From Talpa occidentalis (lineage: Eukaryota; Chordata; Mammalia; Eulipotyphla; Talpidae): a stretch of DNA of 64,000 nt. The position numbers and the translations under genes were made by a program. Each line of letters starts with the position of its first letter. Position 1 is the first letter of the stretch. This document shows positions 43,583 through 56,869 of the stretch, piece after piece. The stretch lies in assembly GCF_014898055.3 (NCBI RefSeq), contig NW_023601433.1:21441641-21505640 (forward strand), given 5' to 3'. The notes under the pieces were generated by a model. That model had not been told where the DNA came from. It saw only the letters and a program-made list of their open reading frames with translations, and made no database searches.

Positions 43583-46500
43583 ATGGCAAATACAGATGCT
43601 AACATATCAATATTAACTCTAAATGTAAATGGACTAAACTCTTCAATAAAAAGACACAGAGTTGCAGCCTGGATTAAGAAACAAAACCCAACCTTTTGCT
43701 GTCTCCAGGAAACACATTTAGCTACAAAAGATAAAAATAGGCTCAAAGTTAAAGGATGGAAAACAATCCTACAAGCAAATGGACCAAAAAAGAAAGCAGG
43801 AACAGCTATACTTATATCAGATAAAACAGATTTCAAACTCAAAAAGATAAAAAGAGACCCCAATGGTCACTACATTATGATCAAGGGGACAATACTTCAA
43901 GAAGAAATAACACTCATTAACATATACTCACCAAACGAAGGAGCACCAAAATATATCAGACAACTGTTGTCCTCTCTGAAAACAGACATCAGAGAAAACA
44001 CATACGTAGTGGGAGACTTCAACACACCACTATCAACAATGGATAGATCAACAAGACAAAAAATAAGTAAAGAAACTAAAGCTCTAAATAAGGACCTAGA
44101 GCATTTGGGCTTAACAGACATCTATAGAACACTAAACCCCAAAAAAACGGAGTACACATTTTTCTCAAGCACACACAGATCATTCTCCAGGATCGATCAC
44201 ATACTGGGGCACAAGACAAACATCAACAGATACACCAAGATTGAAATCATATCAACCATCTTTTCTGACCATGAAGGCATCAAACTAGAAATAAACCATA
44301 AAAAGAAGGCAAGGAACTATCCTACCTCATGGAGATTAAAAACCACACTACTGGAAGACCACTGGACTAATGAGGAGATCAAAGAAGAAATTAAAAAATT
44401 CTTTGAATTGAACGACAAGGAGGACACTAATATCCTAAATCTATGGGATGCAGCAAAAGCAGTGATAAGAGGAAAATATATAGCAATGGAAGCTCACATC
44501 AAGAAACAAGAAAGAACTCAAAGAAACAACCTAATCTCGAAGCTCAAAGATCTAGAAAAAGAACAACAAAAAAACCCCAAAACCAGTAGAAGAAAAGAAA
44601 TAATAAAAACCAAAGCAGAAATAAATGAAATCAAAACTAAAAAAACAATCCAAAAGATCAATGAAACCAAGAGCTGGTTCTTTGAAAAAATCAATAAAAT
44701 AGACAAACCCCTAGCCAGGCTCATAAAGGAAAAAAGGGAGAAAGCACAAATAAACAGGATCATCAATGAAAGAGGAGAAATCACAACGGACACAGCAGAA
44801 ATCAAAAGAATAATCAGTAACTACTATGAACAGTTATATGGAAACAAGTTTAACAATCTAGAGGGGATGGACAAATTCCTACAACTCTACAATCACCCAA
44901 AGCTAGATAAAGAAGAAATAGAACACCTAAACAGACAAATTACAAGCAGCGAAATTGAAATGTTAATCAAAAACCTCCCCCAAAACAAAAGCCCAGGACC
45001 TGATGGATTTACAAATGAATTCTACCAAACATTCAGAGACGAATTAGTGCCTATCCTTCACAAACTCTTCCAAAAAATTGAGAAGGAAGGGACAATACCA
45101 AACACGTTCTATGAAGCCAATATTACACTAATACCAAAACCGAACAAGGACAACACAAAAAAGGAAAACTACAGGCCAATCTCCCTAATGAACACTGATG
45201 CAAAAATCCTCAATAAAATTTTAGCTATCAGAATCCAACAATGTATCCATAAGATAATTCACCACGACCAAGTAGGATTCATTCCAGGGACACAAGGATG
45301 GTTTAACATCAGAAAATCAATCAACGTTATCCAACACATCAACAAAAAGAAATATAAAAACCATATGATAATATCAATAGATGCTGAGAAAGCTTTCGAC
45401 AAAGTGCAACACCCATTCATGATAAAAGCCCTTGAAATTCTTGGGATACAAGGAACATACCTCAACATCATAAAGGCCATCTATGACAAGCCAACAGCCA
45501 GTATCATTCTCAATGGTGAAAAGCTGAAAGCATTTCCATTAAGATCTGGAACAAGACAAGGATGTCCACTCTCACCACTGCTTTTCAATATAATACTGGA
45601 AGTCCTAGCCAGAGCAATAAGACAAGAGAAAGACATCCAAGTATTCCAAATAGGAAAAGAAGAAGTCAAGCTATCACTATTTGCAGATGATATGATAATA
45701 TACATAGAGAACCCCAAAAACTCCACAGAAAAACTAATTCAACTCATCAATCAGTTCAGTAAAGTGGCAGGATACAAAATCAACATGCAAAAGTCAGTAG
45801 CCTTCCTATACACAAACAATAAATCTGAAGAAGAAATAAAAAAAACCATCCCTTTTTTTATTGAAACAAAAAAAATCAAATATTTGGGAATAAATCTAAC
45901 AAAAGAGGTAAAGGACCTATACAAAAAACTATAAAACACTGTTAAAAGAAATAGAAGAAGACACAAAGAAATGGAGAGACATCCCCTGCTCATGGATTGG
46001 AAGAATAAACATTATTAAAATGGCCATCCTTCCAAAAGCAATATACAGATTCAATGCTATTCCAATCAAAATTTCAATGTCATTCTTCAAAGAAATAGAA
46101 CAATTATTGATGAAATTCATATGGAATCACAAAAAACCCTGAATAGCCAAAGCTCTCCTGAAAAAACATGAAGGGAATGGAGGCATCACACTCCCAGACT
46201 TCAAACTATACTACAAAGCCATAATCATCAAAACTGCATGGTATTGGAACAAGAACAGACATACAGACCAATGGAATTGAATAGAAAATCCAGAAATAAA
46301 CCCACAGATTTATGGTCAACTAATCTTTGACAAAGGAGCAAAGACTATGCATTGGAGCAAAGAAAGTTTGTTCAATAAATGGTGCTGGGAAAACTGGGTC
46401 GCTACATGCAAAAGAATGAAGCTTGACCACTACCTCACACCATACACAAAAATCAACTCAAAATGGATTAAAGAACTAGACATAAGACCTGAAACCATAA

Positions 46501-47405
46501 AATATATAGAAGGAAATATAGGCGAAACACTACGTGATTTGCACATCAAAGACATCTTTACAGACACATCACCCAAAGCAGTGATAGTGAAGGCAAAGAT
46601 AAACAGCTGGAACTACATCAAATTAAAGAGCTTCTGCACAGCAAAAGAGACAATAACAAAAACAAAGAGAAACCCCACCAACTGGGAGAACATTTTTGCA
46701 CCCAACACTAATGATAAAGGACTGATCACAAAAATCTGCAAAGACCTGATGAGACTCAGCAACAACAAAGAAAATAATCCAGTCAAAAAATGGGCAGAAG
46801 AGCTAAAAAGAAACTTCTCTGAAGAGGAAATGCAAATGGCCAACAGGCATATGAAAAAATGTTCAACATCACTTGTAATCAGGGAAATGCAAATCAAAAC
46901 TACCATGAGATACCATCTTACACCAGGGAGAATGGCACATATTAAAAAAACTAGCAACAACAAATGTTGGCGAGGGTGTGGAGAAAAAGGAACTCTTCTG
47001 CACTGTTGGTGGGAGTGCAAACTGGTCCAACCACTGTGGAGAGCTGTGTGGAGATTTCTGGACCTACTAAACATAGAGCTTCCATATGATCCAGCAATTC
47101 CACTCCTAGGTATTTACCCAAAGGACACAGAAACATCAATTCCGAAGAACACCTGCACCCCTATGTTTATAGCAGCACTGTTTACAATAGCTAAGCTTTG
47201 GAAACAACCCAAATGCCCAAAAATAGATGACTGGATCAAGAAGATGTGGTACATATATACCATGGAATATTACTCAGCATTCAAAAAAGATAAACACATG
47301 CAATTTGCAGCAACATGGATGGTGCTGGAAGGGATCATGCTCAGCGAAATAAGCCAGAAAGAAAAAGAAAAATACCGGATGGTCTCACTCATAGCAGGAA
47401 TCTAG
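43583..47405 (+). pseudogene. ORF2: L1 ORF2, frameshift plus two nonsense codons
   Basis: The ATG at 43583 starts an endonuclease with E43, D145 and H230 at the same numbers as in human L1. The reverse transcriptase holds FADD at 700-703. Compared with copy A, a 2-base deletion near 45925 ends the frame at 45934. The original frame resumes but has TGA at 46140-46142 and 46278-46280, both CGA to TGA in copy A terms and so likely CpG decay. The last part, with the Cys-rich CWRGCGEKG region, is open from 46347 to 47405. The truncated product would keep endonuclease and most of RT. Confidence 0.95.
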
Positions 47406-47595
47406 AAAACTTAAATAAGGGACCAGGAAAATGAATAACTATAAGAAAGTGAAAATCAAAATCAACAAAAAACTATGAACCAGAGACACTTTTAGGGGGG
47501 CGGGGGCGGGAGGAGAGGGATTGGGGTCAGAATGGGGGGGGCTGCAATTGTATGGGGAATATAAAAATAAAATTTATTATTTAAAAAAAAATAAA

Positions 47596-47891
47596 GTACA
47601 TTGTATATTCTATGTTTAATTCATACAGAAAGGAAAAAATGAAAATGCAGAAATCATATTCCCAAATATGAATCCTAGGATCAAGTATGTTTAATAAAAC
47701 CTCAATGATTTTATGATGGCATTAATATGGAACTGTTACTGTTTCTATTGGGATAAAGAATAATTTTCATTGTGCCTTTCACATGGCTAATGTTTGAAAA
47801 ATTCTTTTGAGTTGTTTTATTTTAAGGATGTTGATACTATGTATATAGTTATAATTAAAGACTGTGTTATCCAAATAAAAAAATAATAAAT
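47596..47891 (+). repeat. Probable 3'-transduced segment of L1 copy B
   Basis: Non-L1 sequence between the L1's own weak A tail and a second A-rich tail with AATAAA at 47874-47879. The 14-bp duplication follows only after this second tail. The L1 RNA therefore seems to have read through into flanking DNA at its source locus. Confidence 0.8.
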
Positions 47892-47959
47892 AAAAAAGGC
47901 AAATGAACAATTTTAAATAAGTTTTAGTACAACTACCCAATGACATAATTTAATATTTT

Positions 47960-48490
47960 TATGTGCATGAGTAATAAATATGTTCATTTTCTTACATCAT
48001 TGTTCATTTTTGTACAGTATTTGATTTCTTCTCTCAGGTATAGTCCTCCTGCCACCATAGCACCCATGATCCATCACCACAGTCCCTTATGCACTTCCCT
48101 CCCCTGTTTTGACCTCTCTCCATCCCCCACCCCTGCTGCATGCCTCAGATCTATGGTCAGCTTGCAAGTTTTGTCTTTTTCCTGATCCTTTGCTTGATTT
48201 CATTATATTCTACACATAAGTAATACCACCTGATATTTATCTTTTTCCTTCTGACTTATTTTGCTTAGCATAATCTCTTCCAGCTCCATCCATGTTGCTG
48301 AAATATTATGAGTTTATCTTTTTGACTGCTGAGTAGTATTCCACTGTGTATATGTGCCACATTTCCATTCATCTGTTTTGGGACATTTAGTGTGTTTCCA
48401 TATATTGGCTATTGTAAATAGTGCTGCAATAAATATAGGAGTGCAGGTTTCCATTCGAATTATTGTTTTTGTGATCTTTAACCCAGGGTG
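47960..48490 (-). mobile_element. Old L1 3' end
   Basis: Minus-strand landmarks of ORF2 and 3' UTR: CAGCTCCATCCATGTTGCTG, GAGTAGTATTCCACTGTG, GGCTATTGTAAATAGTGCTGC. A frame at 48314-48544 retains the TIANIWKHTKCPKTDEW part of the ORF2p C-terminus. Confidence 0.85.
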
Positions 48491-48499
48491 TTCTTGCTG

Positions 48500-49765
48500 G
48501 TTAAGGCAAGTATGGAACAAGGTCAACATGAACACCCAGCCCAAGGGGAGAGTGCTGAGCCCTGATACCCGCTGAGCACCTCCCTGCTCAGACCAGCTTT
48601 CTGACAGCAGCTACAGCAGGTGCACCAGCATACCTGCACACCTGGTTGTGTCAGCTCCAACACAGCCCCCTGTGCTTGGCTCTGTTCACCTGGGCAGCGA
48701 GGCCACTCAAAAGCCAGACCAGGGATATCACAATGGCTCTCTCCCCTCTGTCCCTTGGCTTTAAAGACGGGCCCTCATCCCTCCTCACACCCTGTTCTTG
48801 TCCGCCAGCCAAGTCAGATTTCCCGGCGCCCCTGGTTCTCTTCACCCTCATTCTACTGCATTATTTATTCAAACTGGTGAGGACTATTTATAGCTCCTCT
48901 GAAAGGCAGCAGCCGTTCAATTCCCAGGAAAGTGGAACACGGAGACACTACAGAATATTTTGAAAAGGGAAAAAAGTCCTCTCACAGACTCGTGAGGTTG
49001 CTCTCCTGATGTAGCTTCCAAAAATAGTCCCCCAGGCCCCTCCGTGCTGCCAGTTCTGTGTCGCTGCCACCCCATGCCAAAAGCAAAAAAAGTACTGGCA
49101 CTTTGCAGCTCTTCCAAAACAGTCAGTTCCAATTGTTCTTCCCTGAGCAGATGCCCATCTGATTGAAATGGATGGGACAGAGAGAAATAACTAAGTGACA
49201 AATCAACACCCCTTCTCTGGGTGCTCCAGAGCTCTGTTCACCACAGGCACATCAAACCCCATTTTATTTAATTTTTTTTTTTTTTAGCAGCACTCACAAT
49301 TATCTTCATTACTAGTGATTCTGGACACTTCTCTACATGCATCACAACATAGCTATCAGAGCCATTCCCTGAAATAACATTGTTCTCGACGCAACAAGGA
49401 ACTGGCAAACTCATTTTAAATACTGCGTTTTTAATGTTTTCTGTCTTCTGGGACAAAGCCCAGACACAACGATTCGCCTAAAGTCTCACACATGTGTCTT
49501 GTGCTCAGTCAGAACACCATGAGTCCAAATGGATCCTCAGTCAAGAGCCAGGGAACATGGCCAGCCTGGGGCCAGCGAGGCAGGAGAGACATGGTGCCGG
49601 GGTTTAGCAATGGAAGGCATCTGGGGGGAGCCTAGCTGTGAACACTGGGGTAGTAGAGAGGGGCAGGCCGTCTGCAGCCTCACCACTTCCTGGCACGTGA
49701 TCCCAGACCATATGCCCATGTCTGGGGAGCCCAGGGTCCTTATCACATATCCACCATATTGTTGG
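48500..49765. other. Intergenic, nothing recognised
   Basis: No exon, RNA gene or clear repeat. T-rich run near 49269-49285. Confidence 0.4.
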
Positions 49766-49769
49766 TTAC

Positions 49770-49900
49770 AATGACAATACAGGCACTGCTCCCAACAGGT
49801 GGTCAGCTTGAGTCAGGAGTTACAGCAACTAGTAGAGACAGTAAGAAACCTGAGTCTCATCCAAGGTCACACAGTCCCAGGAACAGAACCAGGAATCTGG
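49770..49900 (-). mobile_element. MIR SINE relic
   Basis: CCAAGGTCACACAGTCCCAGGAAC...GAACCAGGAATCTGGGCAC matches the reverse complement of MIR. Confidence 0.7.
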
Positions 49901-49904
49901 GCAC

Positions 49905-51545
49905 TTTTTTTTTTTTTAAGGGTTGATTAAGTGATTGGTTGTTGAAGGTACCAAGAGGAATAAACAAGGCAGGTGATTAAAAAAAAAAAAAAATCTAAGG
50001 CATCAGGGAGCATGCAGGAGCTGAAATAAGAAGAAAAGTCGCTCAAAGGACAAAAACCAAGGCAATGTTTTGGGTCAACTCCAGCACTCTTGCACCTTTC
50101 CCATCTTGCAGGAAGTCTGTCCCCAGGCTGGGGTATCTGAGGCCTTCGGGCAGGGACAGGAATGCTTCTAATTGCTGAGAAAAGGAAGGAGCCACAGGTA
50201 GGAGGGGCACAGAAGGTCTGTCAAAAGTGAACAGGCAAGATTTTACCCCTGAAGAGCTAACAAGCAAGGGAGGTCAGTGAGACAAAACATGAACCTTCAC
50301 AAGCATGGCACTAGACAGGACTGTGTAAGGTGCAGCCTCACAGCCCCAGGCAAGCAGAGTATGAGATAAATTACTGTAAGCAGCATCATTAAGACAATAA
50401 AACTTAAGCTAGACGTTTGCACTGGACAAGACCTCTTGATTGCCTTATCAGAGCTTCAACTCAACCAGCTTAAACACCAAAGGTGTATTTTTTGAAAAGC
50501 TAGGGTACAAGCTTATAGACTTGCCATATAAATGTGCCAAAGATGGCACCCCTGATTGTGCCTAGGTTATTTATTTCTTTACTGCAGGCCGAGACCCTTT
50601 AGCTCAAAGTCAATTGTGCCAAGCTTTTACACATCTGATTATTTTAAAAATACTCCAAACAAGCACATTTCTTAATCATTTAGAAACTGCCTACTTCGCA
50701 TCACTCATGGAATTTCATCTTATATTGCTGGCCACTGGTAAGGTAGAACCTAATTTATAAGGCCCTAAGGTGCTAAGGCCCTATGGAGTGTTCTGCCCAG
50801 AGGCTTGATTTTGGGCTACTGAGTAACATCACCTAGACATGTAGACTCCTCGTCAACCCTCTTCTACCCTGTGTTCCCTTGACCTTTTCCTGTTCTGGGT
50901 GGGGAAGCTTCATGGTAGCCTCTGGATGGTCTCATGCCAGGGAAAGGTGGACATCGGGGCTGGAGGACTTCCCTTCCCATACAAGCCTTCTGTCGCGGCG
51001 CATTCAACACAGCTGGTGTGTTATTCAGTCTCCTGGTCCTACCTTTTTCCTTGATCAGCCCCAAGTCTCTCAAACCTCCTATAAGACTCAAACAAAAACT
51101 AAACAAACATAATGTTGGAAGGAATTTCCCAAGTTCCTAAACCTAAGGGGAAGAGATTCGAGGGTATTTCCGAAGAATGTCCTCTTCTCCCCTTCATGTG
51201 TCTCTCGTGCTGAAAATGTGATCACGCATCAGCCTCTAGCAACCTTAACTACAAAATAAACTCCCAAACGCTCAGCACACCTTTGTTCACATGGATCCTC
51301 CATCTCCTTCACGACATCCCCAGGGTATTTCCCAGATGGCACATTCACTTAGGAACAGGGTCCCATAGTGTCCCTTACCTTACACTAACACCACTCTAAC
51401 AGCCAGGGGCCCTGTCCTGCCGCTCGCCCTCAGCACAGGGTGGGGTACCTGCCCTGGCCCAGCTCACAGCTTCTTTGCTTATTCTCCAGTTCAATAAAAA
51501 CTAGACTGTCATTTCTGTCTATACCTATGTGTTTTTCCTGCTAAC
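49905..51545. other. Intergenic, nothing recognised
   Basis: Poly(T) near 49907-49917 and poly(A) near 49979-49993 may be tails of unrecognised old retroelements. No gene recognised. Confidence 0.4.
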
Positions 51546-51559
51546 TTTCCTTAATTTTG

Positions 51560-51975
51560 TTAAACTTTATTTTTATAGCTATTTTAGGTTCACAGTAAAA
51601 TTGAGCATAAAGAAGAGATTTCCCCTGTACCACCCACCCCTGCACGCTCACTATCCACAGCCCCCACCCAGGGAACACATTTGTTACAATCCATGAGGCT
51701 GCACTGACACATCCTCATCACCCCAGTCCACAGCTTACTCGGGGCTCTGAGCAGTGTCATCGGCCCCAGGAGGTGACATGCGTACACTGACACATGTTAG
51801 CAGAGTATTTCATAACAGCCCTCACCACCCTGAAGATACTCTGCTCTCTCTATTCAACCCACCATCCCCTTTAACTTCTGGAGACCACTCAATTTTTCAC
51901 CTTCTCCATTGCTTTGCCTTTTACAGACTGTCCTGCAGCTGGACTTGTACAGTAACATGCATGTGCGGGTCCTCC
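51560..51975 (-). mobile_element. Ancient L1 3' end
   Basis: TTTTAGGTTCACAGTAAAATTGAGC, ACACATTTGTTACAATCCATG and TGACACATCCTCATCACCC match an old L1M-type 3' region on the minus strand. Confidence 0.75.
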
Positions 51976-52490
51976 ATGTCTTTCTTGTCTTATTAGTTCA
52001 TTTCTTTATCTTCTTCAGTGTAATTGGAATTGCAACTAGCTCAGTTTTAGCAAAAGGATGTTGATGGTGAGGAAAATGTATCTGTTTTGTTTTCAAACTG
52101 AGTCATATTGCGTAAAATATCCTTTTGTTTATTTTCAATCACATCCCCTCCCGCTCTGAATGGGCAAATGTTTTCCTGCCATTTCACCATTGTCCCTGCC
52201 TTGGTCCCCAGGGAGGCCTCTGGTCTCGAGTCTGTCTGGCACACCTCCCTTAGCCTAGCCAGGCAGCAGGGAGTCGGCAGAGAAAGGAGGAGGAAAGGTG
52301 AGGCTTTGGCAGGGAGGTCCCCAGACCAAGATAGCTGAGGTGAGGGGGTACAGAGTGTGGTCACACTGTTCCCGCCTGGTTTGCACACAGCTCTGCAGTT
52401 CTACAGGCTCACCGAGCTCAGCTTTCCACACAGCGTATTTTAGTCCCTATAAGAAAAGACTGAATATAAGCATGCATGTGCACGGGCGCA

Positions 52491-52553
52491 CATACACACC
52501 GTGCACACACACACAACCGTGCACACACACACACACCGTGCACACACACACGT
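52491..52553. repeat. (CA)n-rich minisatellite
   Basis: Three blocks of CCGTGCACACACACAC follow each other, a compound of (CA)n and a roughly 20-bp higher-order unit. Confidence 0.95.
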
Positions 52554-52554
52554 G

Positions 52555-55500
52555 CTATTCTGCTCTGGCTGCCATGATAGCACCTAACAGACTGGGTGGT
52601 TTACAAGCAGACATTTGTTTCCTCTGGAAGCTACCAGCCAGTGCTAGAAGCCACAGGACCAAGGTCAAGGTGTCAGCAGGGTTGACTTCTCCTTAGCCCT
52701 CCCCTGGGCTAACAGGTGGTCATCTTATACCCGAATCCTTACGGCATCTGCGCTGTGTGTGTGTCTGTGTCGAGGACAAAGTCGGGGACTTTGTGTCCAT
52801 GCTGGGTTCTGAAAGGTGTGGTCCACTCGGAAGGAGGAGGCCCACTTTGACTTTATCAGCACGGGGACCTAGAATCCGCTTCCTCCCGAAGCTCCCATAG
52901 CGAGGGATTTCCCCCAGGGGCTGTTGGTGCCAGGCACCCCCCAAATGACAACCCTCTACCTCAGGTATTCAATCTCTCTATATGTGGCTTTTCCCCCTAA
53001 CCTTTGGCAACTTACTTAGAAAGCTATTTCTCATCTTAAATTTGTTCTGTAGTTCATCTAAATGAATTGCTTTGTAATTTTAAAAAGGGCACTTCCAGGT
53101 TTATTTTGTTAAATGACAGCAAAACCAGTCATCCTTACCATTCCCTGATGGCCTCCCCTCTGCCAAGCCTTGTCAGATGAGATGTCAAGGTTGTCTGTTG
53201 CAATTAGTATGCATTCCACGTGGGATCTCTGAGCCTTCCTTTCCTTGTATATAAAATGACAGGCTTGGATGATGTAATGTTGGGTACTTTAGCTATAAAT
53301 TTTTAAAAAATTCAGATTCTGATTAAAAAAATTGTAAAGCTGTTGCAGCCACTGATTAATTCATTTGCACAGAAAACGATGAAACCCACACAAAATATGC
53401 CTTAGCATGAGTTTGGAAATTTACTAGCAGCAACACAAAAGCGTGTTGATATTTGTAATGGTCATTGAACCAAATGGCTGCATGCAAAGGCCCTGCTCCT
53501 GTTTTACTGCTTCTGAGCTGCCGTCATGGACAAATGACAGCCAGCCGGTGCCGACGGGGAGCAGGTAGAGATTCTGGGTTGTGAGTTCATCCCAGCAATA
53601 CCCACCCTGCCACTTCCTCTCCGTCAGCTTTCTCTAGGATTTCTCCTTCTCCTTACCCTCCCTAAAAAAAAAATTCTACTTGCCCTTAGTCTTTATTTTC
53701 TATTTCTGGAAACATTGACATCTGGGAGCTTGCAACTCTAGAGGGACTGTCCCTCCCAGGGTTAGCCAGTTCCTAGAGATAGTAAACAACTAAGCTGCAA
53801 GTGTGACTTATACTTGCAAGCCCACCCACTCAGAACTCATACCCCAACCATACCCTCTATGGGCTCTCATGCTCCAAGACTCTACCCTCTGGCCCTGATC
53901 TCCCAGGACCAGGTATCAGGCAACTAGGGACAGTCCTATGCCCAAGAGCCCTGAAATTACTCAAACTGGCCAATCCTGAGCCTGCTTACTCTGCCTGTTC
54001 CCCTTGCAGAAACCACACTCCCCCTGACCAGCCCCGGTGCTTCTCTGTGCAGCCCCAGTGTACCCTTTTCTCTGGGAGCTGTGACAAGCTCTTTTCAATG
54101 GCAATCATCTCCTGGTCTGTTGGCCTTACTTTACTGAAATAATAGTAAAATCTATATTACAACACTCAAAGCACAATAATTACCTGGACACTCCGTCCAG
54201 CTTTGGCTGCAACAAGGAGCCAGGGAATGAGGACATGGCTCAAGCAACAGGAGTATCATCTACAGTCAGATTCATCTACTCCTTGAAAACACAGACTTTA
54301 GGGGAAAACCACATGGTAAATATTCCAAAGCAAACCCAGGCTTAGCAACAAAGTTGGGTGAGAAATTAAGTCTAGTCACACTCCATGTGGCATTCTTGAG
54401 TAGATAGGGTGTTATCCTAGGAAAGGGCTTACTCTATATAGAGTGACTCAATCCTTTGTTCATTTATTCATTCATCCATTTGTTCAGTGACACTGTTGCC
54501 AGCATCACGTTGAGGATACACATGTGAACACACAGGGCCCTCCTCCCTGCCGGTCACAGTGTATTGGGGTCCCAGATCCCCACAGGGACCCTGGAGAGGG
54601 AAAGTGCACCCAGGAGTTGACCATAGCTTTGAACACTGAAGGGAAGTGATCCATGAGGACAGAGGTCAGTGGGAAAGGGCCAAGGCACCCCCTAGAAGCC
54701 CAAGAGCCTTTTCCTCCCCAGAATTGCTTGGAAAGATTTGAATCATTAGCAGACTATTTCATTACAAGTCGAAAACTGCTTCACTAGGCAGGCGAGCCTA
54801 AGGCTGCTCTAGCTACAATGTTCGTTCTCTCCCCTTCATTGGGCTGTCTCTATTTCCTCCAGTTTGGCATTGTGGGGAGTTGTGTGCTTTAGAGGGATTA
54901 AAATCAGATTGAATAAGTAGGTAAAAATCAATTCAAAATTCACATTCCCCCTGGGGGCAGGAAACCTATAATTGGGGATATATTTTTTTTCAAGGCTGAT
55001 TTCATGCATCATACACAGAGGCCATATGGGGAAGGTGATTAGAAGAGTGAGAAAATAAAGACTAAATTTCTCTTCTTGTCCTCCCTCCCTACCAGCTAAA
55101 GGAAGCAGCTGAGCCTTCAGAGGAAGCAACAACATCCTAAATAGAGATAATTTCACACATATGCTCTGCAGATTTTCAAAAGAAGAAATAATAAAGTACT
55201 TGTGATATCAAGTAGCTTCCTTGTATTATTTTCAAAGCCTGCTAGATTTAACTCCCTGTGGCTTCTGGACTGCTCAAGTGAACTCATAAACAAAAGCATT
55301 ATTCTAATGCCTTAAAAGGCCACTGACCATCCTTTGCAGGAAGGTAAGAAAAAAGTACTTCTTAGTGAAATGAAGGGCTTTAGTGATTCCTGGTTCAATT
55401 TAAATTTAAACAGCTAAAACTATTACAACACTAGCCACTTTAGTTTCAGGGGTTGACATAATAAAGGGAAGTTTTATTGTTACATAACTCTGGAGCTAGA

Positions 55501-55630
55501 AGTACAAGGTAAAGGTGTTCCCTCCTTCAAAGACTTCCCTCCTTGGTATATAATCAGCCATTCTCCCTATGTCTTGACAAGGTGTTGTCTCTAGGTATGT
55601 CTGTGCCCTCATGTCTTCTTGCAAGGACAA
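52555..55630. other. Intergenic, no gene recognised
   Basis: 52555-52900 (CTGGCTGCCATGATAGCACC...GACTGGGTGGTTTACAAG) resembles an ancient mammalian interspersed repeat that I do not name with certainty. 54450-54560 (TTCATTTATTCATTCATCC) looks like an L2/MIR3 relic. The stretch 53200-53520 is AT-rich and homeodomain-site-rich, possibly a conserved noncoding element. No coding exon found. Confidence 0.4.
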
Positions 55631-55639
55631 TGGTCACTA

Positions 55640-56655
55640 AAAAGCTTCTGTACAGCAAAAGAGACTATAACCAAAACAAAGAGACATCGTACTGAGTGGG
55701 AGAAAGTATTTGCAAACCATACAACTGATAAGGACTGATATCAAAATCTGCAAAGAGCTCACACAACTCAACTAAAACAAAGCAAATAACCCAATCAAAA
55801 AGTGGGTAGAAGGACTAAAAAGACTTTTCCAAAGAAGAAATGCAAATGGCCAATGGGTATGTGAAAAATGTTTAACATCACTTGTTCTCAGGGAAGTGCA
55901 AATCAAAACCACAGTGAGGTACCACTTCACACCTGTGAGAATGGCCCATATTATTGAAAAACAAAACAAAACAAAAAAACACACCAAAAACTAGAGAGAA
56001 CAACGCTGGCAAAGATGTGGTGAAAAAGGAATCTCTTAAACTGCTGGGGGGAATGTAACTTGGTCAGCCACTATGGAATGCTTTATGGAGGTTCCTCAGA
56101 ACAATGAAAATGGGCCTGCCACATGATTCAGTGATTCCACTCCTAGGAATCTATCCAAAGGACACAAAACCAGTAATTCAAAGGAACCTGCACTCCTGTA
56201 TTCCAGCACTCCTTACAATCGCCAGAATATGGAAACTATCTAAAATCCCCCCAAACAGATGAATGAATGAAGATGTGGTCTATACACACAATGGAATGGT
56301 ATTACTCATGCCATTTTGGCACTTGGATGGAGCTGGAAGGAATTATGCTAAGCAAAATAAGTCAAAAGGAAAAAGATAAGTATCGATGGTTTCACTCACA
56401 TGTGGAATATAGAGAAAATCAAACAAAGGGTCATGGAAAAAACAAAAAAGCTGACCGTAGATCTGAGGCATCCAGCAGGGGAGGTGGGAGAGAGAGGACC
56501 AGGAAACAAGAGGAAGAAGAGCTCAGAAGGACTAGGGTGAGGGGTCACATTTACTTTGGCGGTGGGAGAACTACAGGACTACAGCAGAGGGGGAGAAACC
56601 AGAAACTGCCCCCAAATTAACATAATGTAAGAAATAAATACATTTAATAAACAAA
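55640..56655 (+). mobile_element. Old L1, last third of ORF2 and 3' UTR
   Basis: AAAAGCTTCTGTACAGCAAAAG, AAATCTGCAAAGAGCTC, GGAAGTGCAAATCAAAACC and ATTCCACTCCTAGGAATC follow L1 ORF2 order on the plus strand, with many frameshifts. A 3' UTR and AATAAATACATTTAATAA end follow. Clearly older than copies A and B. Confidence 0.9.
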
Positions 56656-56734
56656 AAAATGAAGAGGTTGAAATGAATATTTAAAATCCATTGACTTTAT
56701 TTTTTTTTTTTTTACATGAAGTTTATCACATCAG

Positions 56735-56858
56735 TTTTTTTTTTTTTTTTTTTTTTTTNNNNNNNNNNNNNNNNNNNNNNNNNNNNNNNNNNNNNNNNNN
56801 NNNNNNNNNNNNNNNNNNNNNNNNNNNNNNNNNNNNNNNNNNNNNNNNNNNNNNNNNN
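56735..56858. other. Poly(T) and assembly gap
   Basis: A T run of about 24 bases directly precedes 100 undetermined bases (56759-56858). The round number suggests a placeholder, so the true length is unknown. A minus-strand retroelement tail may begin here. Confidence 0.98.
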
Positions 56859-56869
56859 TTCCAGACTGT

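Larger units (their letters stand above)
41015..47891 (+). mobile_element. Full-length LINE-1 (copy B) with probable 3' transduction
   Basis: Starts GAGGGGGGCGGAGCAACATGG, a typical L1 5' end, followed by a 1.4-kb 5' UTR, intact ORF1, a 71-bp inter-ORF spacer, broken ORF2 and a 3' UTR with a G-rich run (47496-47515) and short A tail (47582-47595). Some 300 bp of other sequence follows, ending in its own AATAAA and A-rich tail. The duplication AAAAAAGGCAAATG lies at 41001-41014 and 47892-47905, so the extra piece was inserted together with the L1. Young, but ORF2 defects make it non-autonomous. Confidence 0.95.
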
